This document shows, in pieces, positions 40,422-49,082 of a stretch of DNA of 64,000 bases; positions within the stretch are counted from its first letter, which is position 1; every line of letters begins with the position of its first letter. The translations under genes were made by a program, and so were the position numbers. This stretch comes from Geobacteraceae bacterium. GTDB taxonomy: Bacteria > Desulfobacterota > Desulfuromonadia > Geobacterales > Geobacteraceae. The stretch is taken from NCBI GenBank assembly GCA_029975275.1, contig JARKPN010000083.1:1-64000 (forward strand). The letters are read 5' to 3'. The notes under the pieces are model-generated. The model worked only from the letters and a program-made list of their open reading frames with translations. It did no database searches and was not told where the DNA came from.

Positions 40422-41621
40422 TCATTCTGTCATCTCGGGGAACAGGATCCTCTGCCCGATCTCTATCCTGTCGACATTGTGGATTCCGGGATTGTTTTCC
40501 TTGACGATCATCAGGATTTTCCTGTTGCTGTATCCGTATTCCGCTTTCGTCAGCCGCGACAGAGTGTCCCCCTTCTTCACGACCCGCATCGCGGGAGCGC
40601 CGGGCCGGGCCGCGTCGCGGAGAGTGCTTCCCTGCCCGTCTTCTGCAGGGGCGGCCGCAGTCGTGTCGACCGTACGGTCAGGCATGGTCTGGTTCACGTT
40701 TTTTCCGGCCGCGGACCCTTCCCGGTTATTTTGCGTATAGACGAGAACCGCGGCCAGGATTAGCAGGACCGCGACCACGGACGCCAGGGAGGTTTTCAGG
40801 GCACGGGTATCCTTTTTGCCGGAGAAGTCAGCGATGACCTCCTTGACGACCTTCGGTGTTATCCGTTCCTGCCGGTAGCCCATGGCGGTTATGAAGGCGT
40901 TCTCGCACAGGATGTTTATGAGCCGCGGGATGCCGCGTGATTCCCTGACGATTTTTTGCAGAGCGCCGTTCGTGAAAAGTGATGCTTTTTCGCTGCCGAC
41001 CTTGGTCAGCCTGTGAAGGATATAGTCGCGGCTTTCCTCGGGGGTCAAGGGGAGGATTGTCGCCTTGACCGCAATCCGCTGCTTCAGTTGACGCAGCTCC
41101 TTCAGTTCCAGCTTGCGTTCGAATTCCGGCTGGCCGCAGAACACGATCTGGATCAGTTTGTCCGTGGAGGTCTCCAGGTTGGAGAGCATCCTTATGTTTT
41201 CGAGGGTTTCCACGGGCATGTTCTGTGCCTCATCGATTATGAGAATGACGGTGATGCCTTTTTTGTATTCCTCGATCAACTGGTAATGGAGCTGATTCAC
41301 CATCTCGACCGGGTCATCGGTCAGGTCGATGATCCCCATTTCCCGGAATATGGTTTTCAACAGGCCGTGAAATGAAACGTTGGAATTGAAAACGTAGATT
41401 ATCTTCAGCGTGCTTCGGTCGATCTCCTCGAGATAGGAACGGATGATCGTGGTCTTGCCGACCCCGACTTCACCGGTTATCTGTACGAACCCCTTCTTGT
41501 GCCCCACCCCGTAGATTATCGAGCCCAGCGCTTCCTTGTGACTGGGGCTCAGGAACAGAAATTCCGGGTCGGGTGTGATATGAAACGGTTCTTTCCGCAG
41601 TTTATAGTAACTTGCGTACAT
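40422..41621 (-). CDS. ExeA-like AAA ATPase with C-terminal LysM
   Basis: The protein has 399 residues; start MYASYYKLRKEPFHITPDPEFLFLS. The AAA domain has Walker A ITGEVGVGKTTIIRSYL, Walker B ILIIDEAQNM and SNLETSTDKLIQIVFCGQPEF. A membrane helix (TSLASVVAVLLILAAVLVYTQ) and a linker lead to a LysM domain at the end (VKKGDTLSRLTKAEYGYSNRKILMIVKENNPGIHNVDRIEIGQRILFP). Similar ATPases sit in exosortase/XrtA polysaccharide clusters. LysM would bind peptidoglycan in the periplasm, anchoring the export machine. The gene overlaps the Wzz-like gene by 20 bp. Confidence 0.88.
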   Translation of the reverse strand: MYASYYKLRKEPFHITPDPEFLFLSPSHKEALGSIIYGVGHKKGFVQITGEVGVGKTTIIRSYLEEIDRSTLKIIYVFNSNVSFHGLLKTIFREMGIIDLTDDPVEMVNQLHYQLIEEYKKGITVILIIDEAQNMPVETLENIRMLSNLETSTDKLIQIVFCGQPEFERKLELKELRQLKQRIAVKATILPLTPEESRDYILHRLTKVGSEKASLFTNGALQKIVRESRGIPRLINILCENAFITAMGYRQERITPKVVKEVIADFSGKKDTRALKTSLASVVAVLLILAAVLVYTQNNREGSAAGKNVNQTMPDRTVDTTAAAPAEDGQGSTLRDAARPGAPAMRVVKKGDTLSRLTKAEYGYSNRKILMIVKENNPGIHNVDRIEIGQRILFPEMTE

Positions 41622-43089
41622 GGTTTTCTTCTTTGTAGGGTATGGTTGCAAGCACCTTGAGGCTGAGCCGTTTCTCGGCTATCTCGGGGCTGGCCAGCGC
41701 CTGCGAGTTGCGTTCCGCGAACAGGGCGACACCGATGCCGGAAACGGTACCGAAGACGATTCCCAGAAGAATGTTCAACCCTTTCTTGGGCTTGATCGGC
41801 TCGGTGGGGACCTGCGCGGGCTGGATAACGCTGATGTTGGCCATCTTGAGCCGGTTCATATCGTCGATGATACGTGCCTCTTCCATCTTGTCGCCGTATA
41901 CCTGGAAGTTCTTCTCGTTGGTGGTCAGCTCGCGCTTCAGGTTCTGCATCTCCTTGTCGCGCAGATCGAGCGCCCTGATTTCACCGTCGAGTTGTCCCAA
42001 CTGTACTTTCAGCGTGGCGTACTTGGCATGTTGCGCGCTCAGGTCCGCCTCGGTCTTTACGGCATCCTTCTGGGCCTCCTGGTAAATTGCGTTGCCGGTC
42101 ACGACCTTCCTGCCGATGTCAGCCTCCTGGTCATGGAGAAACTGCTTGACCAGCTGGATCTGTTTCCTGTTTTCAACCACCAGCTTGTTGTCTTCCTTGT
42201 ACTTGCGCAGCAGTTCCTGTTGAGCGATTTCCAGGGCAAGCAGCTTCGATTTCGCTTCCACGATAACCTTGTCCTGCTCCGTTTGGGTGTAGAGGGTGTT
42301 CGAGCTGGTGAGGGCCTTGGTCCGGGCTTTCAGAGTGCTGAGTCGCATCTGGAGCTCGTCGATGCTGTTCCTGGCGGCCATCATCTCGCTGGCAAGGTCA
42401 GTGCGCTGTTTCAGCAGCAGGGACCGTTGTTCGTCGAGGGAGTACACCCGGTTCTTTTGTTTGAAGGATTGCAGTTCCGATTCCGATGCCAGGAGTTTTT
42501 TGCGAAACACGTCGACCTGCCCCTCCAGGAATGAGGATTGGGGGCTGCTGAAAACCTGCAGATGTTTTTCCTTGAAGTAATCGACCAGCAGATTCACCAC
42601 GTTCGCTGCGACCTGCGGGTCCTCATGCTGGAAAGATACCTGGATGACACTGGATTTTTTTACATCCTCGACACCCAGGTTTTCCTGGAACCGTGCGACG
42701 GCGGCGTCAATGGGCCGCATGCCTTTGGGCCTCCGCTTTTCCAGGTCGGGATATATCGTTCCAATCTTCACTGTCTCTATGACACGTGCCGCTAGGTCCG
42801 GACTTTTCATTATCTGAATCTCCGAGTTGATGACCTCTTCCTGGTTCAGGGACATCATGGGCGGAGAGGAACCCACTTCGGACTGTGCCAGATACTCTCT
42901 TCCGTATTTGACGAGCAGGGAGGATTTTGCTTCGTACATCGGAGAAGCGGCGAATGAGGCGATTGTCACCAGTGAAACAACCGTGAAAAATATGGTGAGT
43001 ATTTTTGCCCGGTGTTTGAAGACTACGGTGAGCAAGTCCCGCAGGCTCGCTTTCTGAAATTCCTGTTTTACTGGGCGTATCCTTTCCAT
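41602..43089 (-). CDS. Wzz/GumC-type chain-length determinant
   Basis: The protein has 495 residues with AAGAGGTT before the ATG. It has a first membrane helix (AKILTIFFTVVSLVTIASFA), a long periplasmic coiled coil (about 170-420, for example SFLEGQVDVFRKKLLASESELQSFKQKN and ALDLRDKEMQNLKRELTTNEKNFQVYGDKMEEARI), a proline-rich PAQVPTEPIKPKKG box, and a second helix (LNILLGIVFGTVSGIGVALFAE). It is a polysaccharide co-polymerase without a fused kinase, the kinase-like part being the separate gene at 39668. It sets chain length and links inner-membrane synthesis to the Wza-like channel. Confidence 0.93.
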   Translation of the reverse strand: MERIRPVKQEFQKASLRDLLTVVFKHRAKILTIFFTVVSLVTIASFAASPMYEAKSSLLVKYGREYLAQSEVGSSPPMMSLNQEEVINSEIQIMKSPDLAARVIETVKIGTIYPDLEKRRPKGMRPIDAAVARFQENLGVEDVKKSSVIQVSFQHEDPQVAANVVNLLVDYFKEKHLQVFSSPQSSFLEGQVDVFRKKLLASESELQSFKQKNRVYSLDEQRSLLLKQRTDLASEMMAARNSIDELQMRLSTLKARTKALTSSNTLYTQTEQDKVIVEAKSKLLALEIAQQELLRKYKEDNKLVVENRKQIQLVKQFLHDQEADIGRKVVTGNAIYQEAQKDAVKTEADLSAQHAKYATLKVQLGQLDGEIRALDLRDKEMQNLKRELTTNEKNFQVYGDKMEEARIIDDMNRLKMANISVIQPAQVPTEPIKPKKGLNILLGIVFGTVSGIGVALFAERNSQALASPEIAEKRLSLKVLATIPYKEENHVRKLL

Positions 43090-43166
43090 ATGAACCTCTT
43101 GAGCGGAGTGCTACGCTGGGAACCGGCAAAGCGGTTTGAAAACGGATCGAATTCCCGTCAATACTC

Positions 43167-43859
43167 TCAATAGCCGATCCCGTAGGTTATGCCGAACGGA
43201 ATGGGGATGTTCCGGCGGATATACTGGTCGATAAACTGGTTGACGTTCGCAACCGCGGATTTCGGGACATACACTATGTCGTAGGGGGCAAGGAGGATGT
43301 CCTGGCTTCCCTGTGCGGCGTTCCTGGCATCGTCGATGTCCACCGTGATGGCCAGCGGCTTGTTGTCCTGTGTCTTGCGGATAACCAGAATCTGGCTCGG
43401 CTTGGCCGTGTCCTTGAGGCCTCCTGCCTCGGCAATGGACTGCATGACCGTCAGCGGCCCTGCCAGAGCCACCATGCCCGGTTTGTTAACCTCGCCGTCC
43501 ACGTAAACCCTTTGCGAACTGAACGAACGGACCAGCACGGTGATCCCGGGGTTGGCGAGCTCCTTGGCGTAGCTTTGCACCAGCGAGTCGGTGAGCTGGG
43601 CCGGAGTCAACCCCGCTGCAGTGATTTCCGGTACCAGTTGCAGCGAAATACGACCGTCCGGCCTGACCGTCACGGTTTCGTTCAATTCAGGATTGTAGAA
43701 GAATTTGATGTCGAGCTGGTCCCCGGTCTGAATGTGATATTCCTTCAGGGGGTAGGTGGTAACCTGGGTGCCCGCCGAATCGGGCGTCACGATGTTGTTG
43801 GCCGCACATGCCGTCAGGAGAATGGCACAACCAATGATTTTTATTAAATTTGTTAACAT
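43167..43859 (-). CDS. Wza-like polysaccharide export lipoprotein
   Basis: The protein has 230 residues with a GGAGGGAG site. The lipoprotein signal (IIGCAILLTAC) puts the acylated cysteine near residue 18. The polysaccharide-export domain (YHIQTGDQLDIKFFYNPELNETVTVRPDGRISLQLVPEITAAGLTPAQLTDSLVQSYAKEL) is followed by one SLBB domain (RVYVDGEVNKPGMVALAGPLTVMQSIAEAGGLKDTA). It should form the outer-membrane or periplasmic part of the export channel. Shorter than E. coli Wza (about 380 residues), it lacks further SLBB repeats. It is the first gene of the cluster, behind the near-consensus promoter at 43914-43941. Confidence 0.93.
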   Translation of the reverse strand: MLTNLIKIIGCAILLTACAANNIVTPDSAGTQVTTYPLKEYHIQTGDQLDIKFFYNPELNETVTVRPDGRISLQLVPEITAAGLTPAQLTDSLVQSYAKELANPGITVLVRSFSSQRVYVDGEVNKPGMVALAGPLTVMQSIAEAGGLKDTAKPSQILVIRKTQDNKPLAITVDIDDARNAAQGSQDILLAPYDIVYVPKSAVANVNQFIDQYIRRNIPIPFGITYGIGY

Positions 43860-43913
43860 TGCTCCCTCCTTTTATTTGTATTCTAGCTTTTTTTAATGAA
43901 GGTTATGGCTTGT

Positions 43914-43941
43914 ATTGTATCGCAACCGGGTTGTTTGTCAA
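43914..43941 (-). promoter_or_regulatory. Sigma-70 promoter of the exopolysaccharide cluster
   Basis: On the minus strand TTGACA (43941-43936), a 16-bp spacer and TACAAT (43919-43914) lie about 55 bp before the Wza-like start. This is the best promoter match in the window and stands where the operon must begin. Confidence 0.7.
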
Positions 43942-44291
43942 GAGAAAGAAATCTCTCAGGTTGAAAACTTTAGGATAGCGGGTTTATACCTTTCGTAGCC
44001 TGACCTTTCCTGCTGGAACGGCAGACAGCCTGGATACACGTTATGAGCAATACATTAGAGTGATTGGGTGGCTGACCGGCAAACATCTCAGTGAGATATT
44101 ATTTCCGCGAGGGGTGCGTTGCCGAAGGGTGTAACGGATGGGCAGTTTGCAGGCAAAGCCAACTGTCTCTGGCCCTAGCCGGAGGACAGGGATTTTCATC
44201 TATCATTAAAACTGAAGAGCCGTGGTGGGGTACATCGGGGTATGGACCGGTGCGACCACCGGCTGGAGCAAGGTTGGACGGAAAAAGGGCG
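43942..44291. other. Upstream region of the polysaccharide cluster, structured but unassigned
   Basis: No gene is supported here. The stretch 44105-44195 contains strong hairpins: CAGTT...AACTG around 44143-44164 enclosing GGCAAAGCC, and CTGTC/GACAG around 44164-44189. An 11-bp inverted repeat (44214-44224 with 44302-44312) surrounds the CCGGTG/CACCGG hairpin and may end the radical SAM transcript. None fits a riboswitch family I can name. Confidence 0.4.
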
Positions 44292-44312
44292 CTATCCGTT
44301 GCACGGCTCTTC
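44214..44312 (-). terminator. Nested inverted repeats after the radical SAM pair
   Basis: GAAGAGCCGTG and CACGGCTCTTC (11 bp, 77-nt loop) enclose a CCGGTG-CGAC-CACCGG hairpin. On the minus strand the outer stem is followed by AGTTTTAATG. It could stop transcription ahead of the polysaccharide promoter, though the outer arm overlaps the last codons of the gene. Confidence 0.4.
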
Positions 44313-45593
44313 CCTGCCCAGCAGGTCGTTTGGTCCCTTGCGGAGAACGTTGTAGGCAAGGGTGGTCAGGCGGCCATGGGGGTTCGCCAGCACCCGGGAA
44401 AGGACGGCCGGCCAGGTATATGCCTCCTTGCGCGCCTCAATCCATCCCCGATACAACCTTTCGGCTGACATGAGCCTGGGCCGATAGACTACCTCGGAGT
44501 GGTTGTACCTTTTCCAGTCCTTGTGGAGCAGTCGTCCCTCCTCGTCGAACCTGCGGAAGAGGGCGGTGCCCGGGTAGGGGGTGAGCAGATGGAAGGTAGG
44601 GAGACTCGGCTTGCATTCTTCCAGGTAGCGGACCGTCTTTTCGAAGATGCCCTCGTCGTGGTCGTCAAAGCCGAAGATTATGGACGCCTCGACAACGATC
44701 CCCGCATCCCTGATCCGTTTGATCAGGTCGGCCTGGGTGTAGCGGCTGCCGGTCTTGGGGTGGTTGGCGTGGCTGCCGGTTACGGACTCGATGCCGACGA
44801 ATATGCCGGCGCACCCCGATTCTGCGACCAGCCGGATCAGTTCCGGATCCTCTGCGAAACGGAGGTTGGCCTGTCCCCCCCAGCGAAGGCCGAGACCCTT
44901 CATGCCCGCCAGGATCGGCTTGGCCCGCTCGGGGTCGCCGAGCAGGTTGTCGTCCAGAAAGACCATCAGACCGCGGTTAAAGGAGCGCAGCTCGGCCAGG
45001 ACCTCTTCCGGGTCGCGGTAGCGGAAGGTGTTGCCGAAGTAGTTGGTGACGGTGCAGAAGGGGCAGTCATAGGGGCAGCCCCGGCCGGCCTGAAGGGTCT
45101 TGGTGGTCAGGTACCTTCTCCCGGCCAGGATTTCCCGTCTTGCCCGGGGTACCGTGAGCCGGTTTCCGGTGGGGATGGGCGCCCGGTAGGAGTCCCGCAG
45201 GCGGCCGGCCAGCAGGTCATCAAGCAGGCCCTCCCAGACCGGTTCAGCCTCGCCGATGACCACTGCGTCCGCATGGAGCCGCGCTTCCCCGGGAAGCACG
45301 GTGGGGTGGATGCCGCCCAGAACCACCGGTATTCCCTTGGCCCGGAAGGCATCGGCGATCTTGTAGGCCCGGACCGCCTGATGGGTCATGGCGGTGATGC
45401 CGACCAGGGTGAAGTCGCCGTCGAAGGGTATATGGTCATGAACCTCGTCGGCCATGACCACCTCCCAGTTCGGCGGGGTGGCCGCGGCGACCATCTGCAG
45501 CGAGAAGGACGGGAGCTGGAACCATCTGGCCCACCCCAGCTTGTGTGTTGCAGGATATACGAGAAGCAGGCGCGGTGGGACGTCCGGTTTCAT
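44292..45593 (-). CDS. B12-binding domain radical SAM protein
   Basis: The protein has 433 residues. The start at 45593 lies in an ATGA overlap with the upstream gene. The N-terminal cobalamin-binding-like Rossmann domain (about 1-140) contains RLLLVYPATHKLGW, VGITAMTHQAVRAYKIADAFRAKGIPVVLGGIHPTVLPGEA. It lacks the DxHxxG base-off motif, as is usual in this group. The radical SAM motif is AGRGCPYDCPFCTVTNYFG, C-x3-C-x2-C. Later blocks are FLDDNLLGDPERAK, GIFVGIESV, and a DUF4070-like tail (TFHLLTPYPGTALFRRFDEEGRLL). Such enzymes methylate or rearrange lipids, natural products or cofactors; the substrate is unknown. It is translationally coupled to a second enzyme of the same type. Confidence 0.88.
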   Translation of the reverse strand: MKPDVPPRLLLVYPATHKLGWARWFQLPSFSLQMVAAATPPNWEVVMADEVHDHIPFDGDFTLVGITAMTHQAVRAYKIADAFRAKGIPVVLGGIHPTVLPGEARLHADAVVIGEAEPVWEGLLDDLLAGRLRDSYRAPIPTGNRLTVPRARREILAGRRYLTTKTLQAGRGCPYDCPFCTVTNYFGNTFRYRDPEEVLAELRSFNRGLMVFLDDNLLGDPERAKPILAGMKGLGLRWGGQANLRFAEDPELIRLVAESGCAGIFVGIESVTGSHANHPKTGSRYTQADLIKRIRDAGIVVEASIIFGFDDHDEGIFEKTVRYLEECKPSLPTFHLLTPYPGTALFRRFDEEGRLLHKDWKRYNHSEVVYRPRLMSAERLYRGWIEARKEAYTWPAVLSRVLANPHGRLTTLAYNVLRKGPNDLLGREEPCNG

Positions 45594-47059
45594 GCAGATC
45601 GCCCGCCGCATGCGCATCCGGTTCGTGCCGCTGTGGCCGGATCTCTGCCTGCCGCATTCCTGGTCTCAGCGTATGCCTTGAGATAGGTTTCGGGCTTCAT
45701 CATGGCCTGGGTGCGGCGCATGACCCTGATCATGTAGGGAATCTGGAGGGGACGGACCTGGCGCAGCCAGTCGATCAGCTTCTTGTCGCCCGCGGTGTTC
45801 AGTATGGAGCGCCGCCAGGTCTCGGCGTACAGCTCGCAGAACCGTTCAGCGCCCAGGCGCGGTTCCCAGAGCAGATGGTGCATGTCGAAATCGGCCCACG
45901 GGAGTCCTTCCAGGCGCGACGCGTGTTCCCTGTAGGAATCGGTCCCGGGCAGGGGGGTGAGCAGGGTGAAGCCGGAGCGCTGCAGCCCGTGGGCAGCAAC
46001 GAAGTCCCACAGTTCCCTGAAGTCGTCTTCCTCCCAGTCGGGATCGATGAGGAAATTGCCGTTGATGCCGTAGCGGAGGGAGCGGGCCACCCGGGCGGCT
46101 GCCAGGCTCTCCTTGACCCCGGCGTCCTTGGTGATCCCCGAGAGCCCCCGGTCGCTGGCGAACTCGAAACCCAGGAAGATGTCGAAATCCTTTGACAGGG
46201 GTCGCCAGGCCTCCAGCAGCTCGGAGTTGCGCGAGATGAGGTCGGTACGGCTCTGCACCAGGATCCAGCGTTTGTAGACGCTCCGCCTTTTCAGGGCGTT
46301 CGCCAGTTCGAGGCTGCGTGGAGGGTTGTTCCAGAACAGGTCGTCCGCCACGAAGACGGCGTCCCCGGTCGCGGCGAAGTCCTCCACCACGGCGGCGATG
46401 CTCCGCTCCCGGTAGGTCCGGTCGTAGAGCTGCCAGACCGAGCAGAAGGAGCAGCGGAACGGGCAGCCGCGGGCGGTCTCGATGAGCCAGACCGGCTTGA
46501 ACAGCAGGCAGTGGTAGCCGGAGCGGTGCCGGGCCACCAGGTGCCGGGCCGGGAGGGGAATCAGATCGAGACTGGGCCGGGCGGCAAGGGGAGGGGTGGT
46601 AACCCAGCCGTCGGCCGTCCTCAGGCGCAGCGCCGGGGTTTCCGTGAGGGGAGCGCCCCGGTCGAGCGCCCCCACCAGGACCGGGATTACCTCCTCGCCG
46701 TCGTCCATGGCGATGGCGTCGATGCAGTTGTCCTCCAGCGGGCCGCAGCAGGCCATGGCAGCGTGCCCACCCACCAGGATGAAGGCGTCCGGCGCGGCCC
46801 TGCGGACCGCCCGCGCCGTCTCCACCACCTGATCGTATTCCAGGGCGTGCAGGCAGGAGATTCCCACGATGCGGGGACGGGTGCGTCGCACCCAGGTCCC
46901 GGCGTCCGGCCTGAACCTCAGGTCTGCGATGGTGACCGTGTGGCCCCCGGCCAGGAGGGCGGCGGCAACGTATTCCAGTCCAAGCGGCTCAACCCGGAAA
47001 AAGGGAGCGAGACCGAACTGCTCGTTGCCGGGATGTGGACGGAGGAGAAGGATGTTCAT
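45590..47059 (-). CDS. B12-binding domain radical SAM protein
   Basis: The protein has 489 residues. The start at 47059 (MNILLLRPHPGNEQFGLAPFFRVEPLGLEYVAAAL) follows AAGGT. The B12-binding-like domain includes ILVGGHAAMACCGPLEDNCIDAIAMDDGEEVIPVLVGAL. The radical SAM motif is ARGCPFRCSFCSVWQLYDRTYRERS. Then come FVADDLFWNNPPRSLELANAL, FLGFEFASDRGLSGITKDAG and GFTLLTPLPGTDSY. The C-terminal part (about 380-489) is unlike that of its neighbour and ends with a Cys/Gly-rich tail (RTGCACGGRSA). The two genes overlap, so the products likely act together on one pathway; no scaffold genes nearby identify it. Confidence 0.87.
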   Translation of the reverse strand: MNILLLRPHPGNEQFGLAPFFRVEPLGLEYVAAALLAGGHTVTIADLRFRPDAGTWVRRTRPRIVGISCLHALEYDQVVETARAVRRAAPDAFILVGGHAAMACCGPLEDNCIDAIAMDDGEEVIPVLVGALDRGAPLTETPALRLRTADGWVTTPPLAARPSLDLIPLPARHLVARHRSGYHCLLFKPVWLIETARGCPFRCSFCSVWQLYDRTYRERSIAAVVEDFAATGDAVFVADDLFWNNPPRSLELANALKRRSVYKRWILVQSRTDLISRNSELLEAWRPLSKDFDIFLGFEFASDRGLSGITKDAGVKESLAAARVARSLRYGINGNFLIDPDWEEDDFRELWDFVAAHGLQRSGFTLLTPLPGTDSYREHASRLEGLPWADFDMHHLLWEPRLGAERFCELYAETWRRSILNTAGDKKLIDWLRQVRPLQIPYMIRVMRRTQAMMKPETYLKAYAETRNAAGRDPATAARTGCACGGRSA

Positions 47060-47141
47060 GGTTGGCGACCTTACGGCTCGATTCAGTACCGGGGAAAATA
47101 CTAGCAAGTTTCGTCGCGCCTTGACCAGAGTTTTTTGATTT

Positions 47142-49031
47142 TCAGGTCAGGGAATCCAGTTCCTCCCACCGAAGGAAAGCGGCTTCCAACTCATTCTCCA
47201 ACTCCTCCAGCTTCCGGTTCAGAACGGTAACCTCTGCTCCTGCGGTGCGGTAAAACTCCGGGTCGGACAGCCTCAGGTGGATGGCCTCGATCTCCTGCTC
47301 CAACCGGCCGATCCGGTCCGGAAGCCCCTCGAGCTCCCGTTGCTCCTTGAAGGAGAGTTTGCGGGGTTTCTCCGCGTCGGTACGCTGTTTCTTCGGCGCC
47401 GGAACGGGTGGAGGCGCCGCAACGGCGGCAGCCTCGGCAGTTGCCTGACGGAACCAGTCGTCGTAGCCGCCCACGTACTCGCGCACAAGGCCGTCCCCTC
47501 CGACCGACAGGGTGCTGGTCACCACGTTGTTCAGGAACTCCCGGTCATGGCTCACCAGGAGCAACGTCCCGGAATACTCCATGAGCAGGTCTTCCAGCAG
47601 TTCGAGGGTTTCGGTGTCCAGGTCGTTGGTCGGCTCGTCCATCACCAGCACGTTGGATGGTTTCGTAAAGAGTTTTGCCAACAGGAGCCGGTTGCGTTCC
47701 CCGCCGGAAAGGGTGGAGACCGGGCTCCTGGCCCGCTCGGGGGTGAACAGGAAGTCCTGGAGGTAGCCGATGACATGACGCGGCCGGCCGTTGATCACGA
47801 TGGTGTCGTTTCCCTCCCCCACGTTCTCCGCCACGGTTTTAGCAGGGTCCAACTGCTCACGCATCTGGTCGAAGTACAGCACCTCCCGGCGGGTGCCGAG
47901 GCGGATTTCGCCGGACAGGGGCTCAAGCTCTCCCAGAAGCAGCCTGAGCAGGGTGGTCTTGCCAGAGCCGTTGGGGCCGATGATTCCGACCCGGTCGCCC
48001 CGCATGACGGTGGTGGAGAGGTCGCGGATGATCGTCCGGCCGTCGTAGGCAAAACAGACCCCTTCGGCCTCGGCCACCACCCTTCCGGAACGGTCCGCCT
48101 CCTGGAGGCTTATCCTCGCGGTCCCGGTGCGCTCGCGTCGCTGCCGTCGCTCCTCGCGCATCTTCAGGAGCGCCCGGACCCGTCCCTCGTTCCGGGTGCG
48201 CCGCGCCTTGATCCCCTGGCGGATCCAGGCCTCTTCCTCGGCCAGTTTCCGGTCGAACAGTGCCCGGCGGGCCAGCTCAGCCTCCAGCAGGGCCTCCCGC
48301 CGTTCCACGAAGGCGTCGTAGCCGCAGGGGAAGGCGAACAGCCGGCCCCGGTCCAGCTCGGCCACCCGGTTGGCCATGCGTCGGGCAAAGGCCCGGTCGT
48401 GGGTCACGAACAGGAAGGTCCGGATCTCCTTGAGCAGGAACTCCTCCAGCCAGGTGATGGTGTCGATGTCCAGGTGGTTGGTCGGCTCGTCCAGCAGGAG
48501 GATGTCGGGTGCGGACGCCAGCGCCCTGGCCAGCAGGACCCTTCTCTTGGTGCCGCCGGACAGGGTGGCGAACTCCAGGTCCGGGTCCAGCGACAGGCGC
48601 CCCAGCAACCGCTCCACCTCCTGGTGCAGCCGCCAGCCTCCTGTATCCTCCAATGCCTTGTGCAGGGCTTCCAGCCGGTTCAGCAGCTCCTCTCCCCCCT
48701 CCATTGCCAGGCGCTGACCCACCCGGTGATACTCGGCCAGGAGCGCCGTGGCCTCCCCCATCCCCCCGGCGACCACGTCGAACACGGTTCCGGACAGGTC
48801 GGGCGGCGATTCCTGGGACAGCAGGGCCACCCGCAGACCCTGGCGGCGGACGATCCCGCCGTTGTCAGGCGACTGTTCCCCTGCAAGGAGTTTCAGAAGG
48901 CTGGACTTGCCCGCGCCGTTTCGTCCCAGGAGGCAGAGCCGGTCTCCTTCCTCAATCTGGAGGCTTGCCCTGTCGAGAACCGGCGGTCCGCCAAAAGAGA
49001 GCTGGATGTCCTGTAGGGTTATGAGCGACAA
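47142..49031 (-). CDS. uup: ABC-F family ATPase, Uup type (TTG start)
   Basis: The protein has 629 residues and starts with TTG at 49031, preceded by AAAGGAA. Two ABC domains are present. The first has LGRNGAGKSSLLKLL, signature LSGGTKRRVLLARAL and Walker B ILLLDEPTNHLD. The second has IGPNGSGKTTLLRLL, LSGGERNRLLLAKLF and VLVMDEPTNDLD. The linker is short, and a C-terminal coiled coil of about 90 residues (PRKLSFKEQRELEGLPDRIGRLEQEIEAIHLRLSDPEFY...LEELENELEAAFLRWEEL) is the Uup hallmark. ABC-F proteins act on the ribosome; Uup also binds branched DNA and affects transposon excision in E. coli. It stands alone between the radical SAM pair and the HerA-like gene. Confidence 0.93.
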   Translation of the reverse strand: MSLITLQDIQLSFGGPPVLDRASLQIEEGDRLCLLGRNGAGKSSLLKLLAGEQSPDNGGIVRRQGLRVALLSQESPPDLSGTVFDVVAGGMGEATALLAEYHRVGQRLAMEGGEELLNRLEALHKALEDTGGWRLHQEVERLLGRLSLDPDLEFATLSGGTKRRVLLARALASAPDILLLDEPTNHLDIDTITWLEEFLLKEIRTFLFVTHDRAFARRMANRVAELDRGRLFAFPCGYDAFVERREALLEAELARRALFDRKLAEEEAWIRQGIKARRTRNEGRVRALLKMREERRQRRERTGTARISLQEADRSGRVVAEAEGVCFAYDGRTIIRDLSTTVMRGDRVGIIGPNGSGKTTLLRLLLGELEPLSGEIRLGTRREVLYFDQMREQLDPAKTVAENVGEGNDTIVINGRPRHVIGYLQDFLFTPERARSPVSTLSGGERNRLLLAKLFTKPSNVLVMDEPTNDLDTETLELLEDLLMEYSGTLLLVSHDREFLNNVVTSTLSVGGDGLVREYVGGYDDWFRQATAEAAAVAAPPPVPAPKKQRTDAEKPRKLSFKEQRELEGLPDRIGRLEQEIEAIHLRLSDPEFYRTAGAEVTVLNRKLEELENELEAAFLRWEELDSLT

Positions 49032-49082
49032 ACTGTTCCTTTCAGTGAAAGATGGTCTGAAGAAAAATGAAGGTTTCCCGTG

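Noticed and set aside
44105-44195. Cobalamin or GEMM riboswitch near the polysaccharide promoter
   Set aside because: Only isolated fragments such as GGCAAAGCC fit. The order and spacing of the conserved boxes do not, and no plus-strand gene follows.
47277-49016. Plus-strand 579-codon frame opposite the Uup-type ATPase
   Set aside because: The minus strand has two complete ABC domains; the opposite frame has no ribosome site and no known domain.
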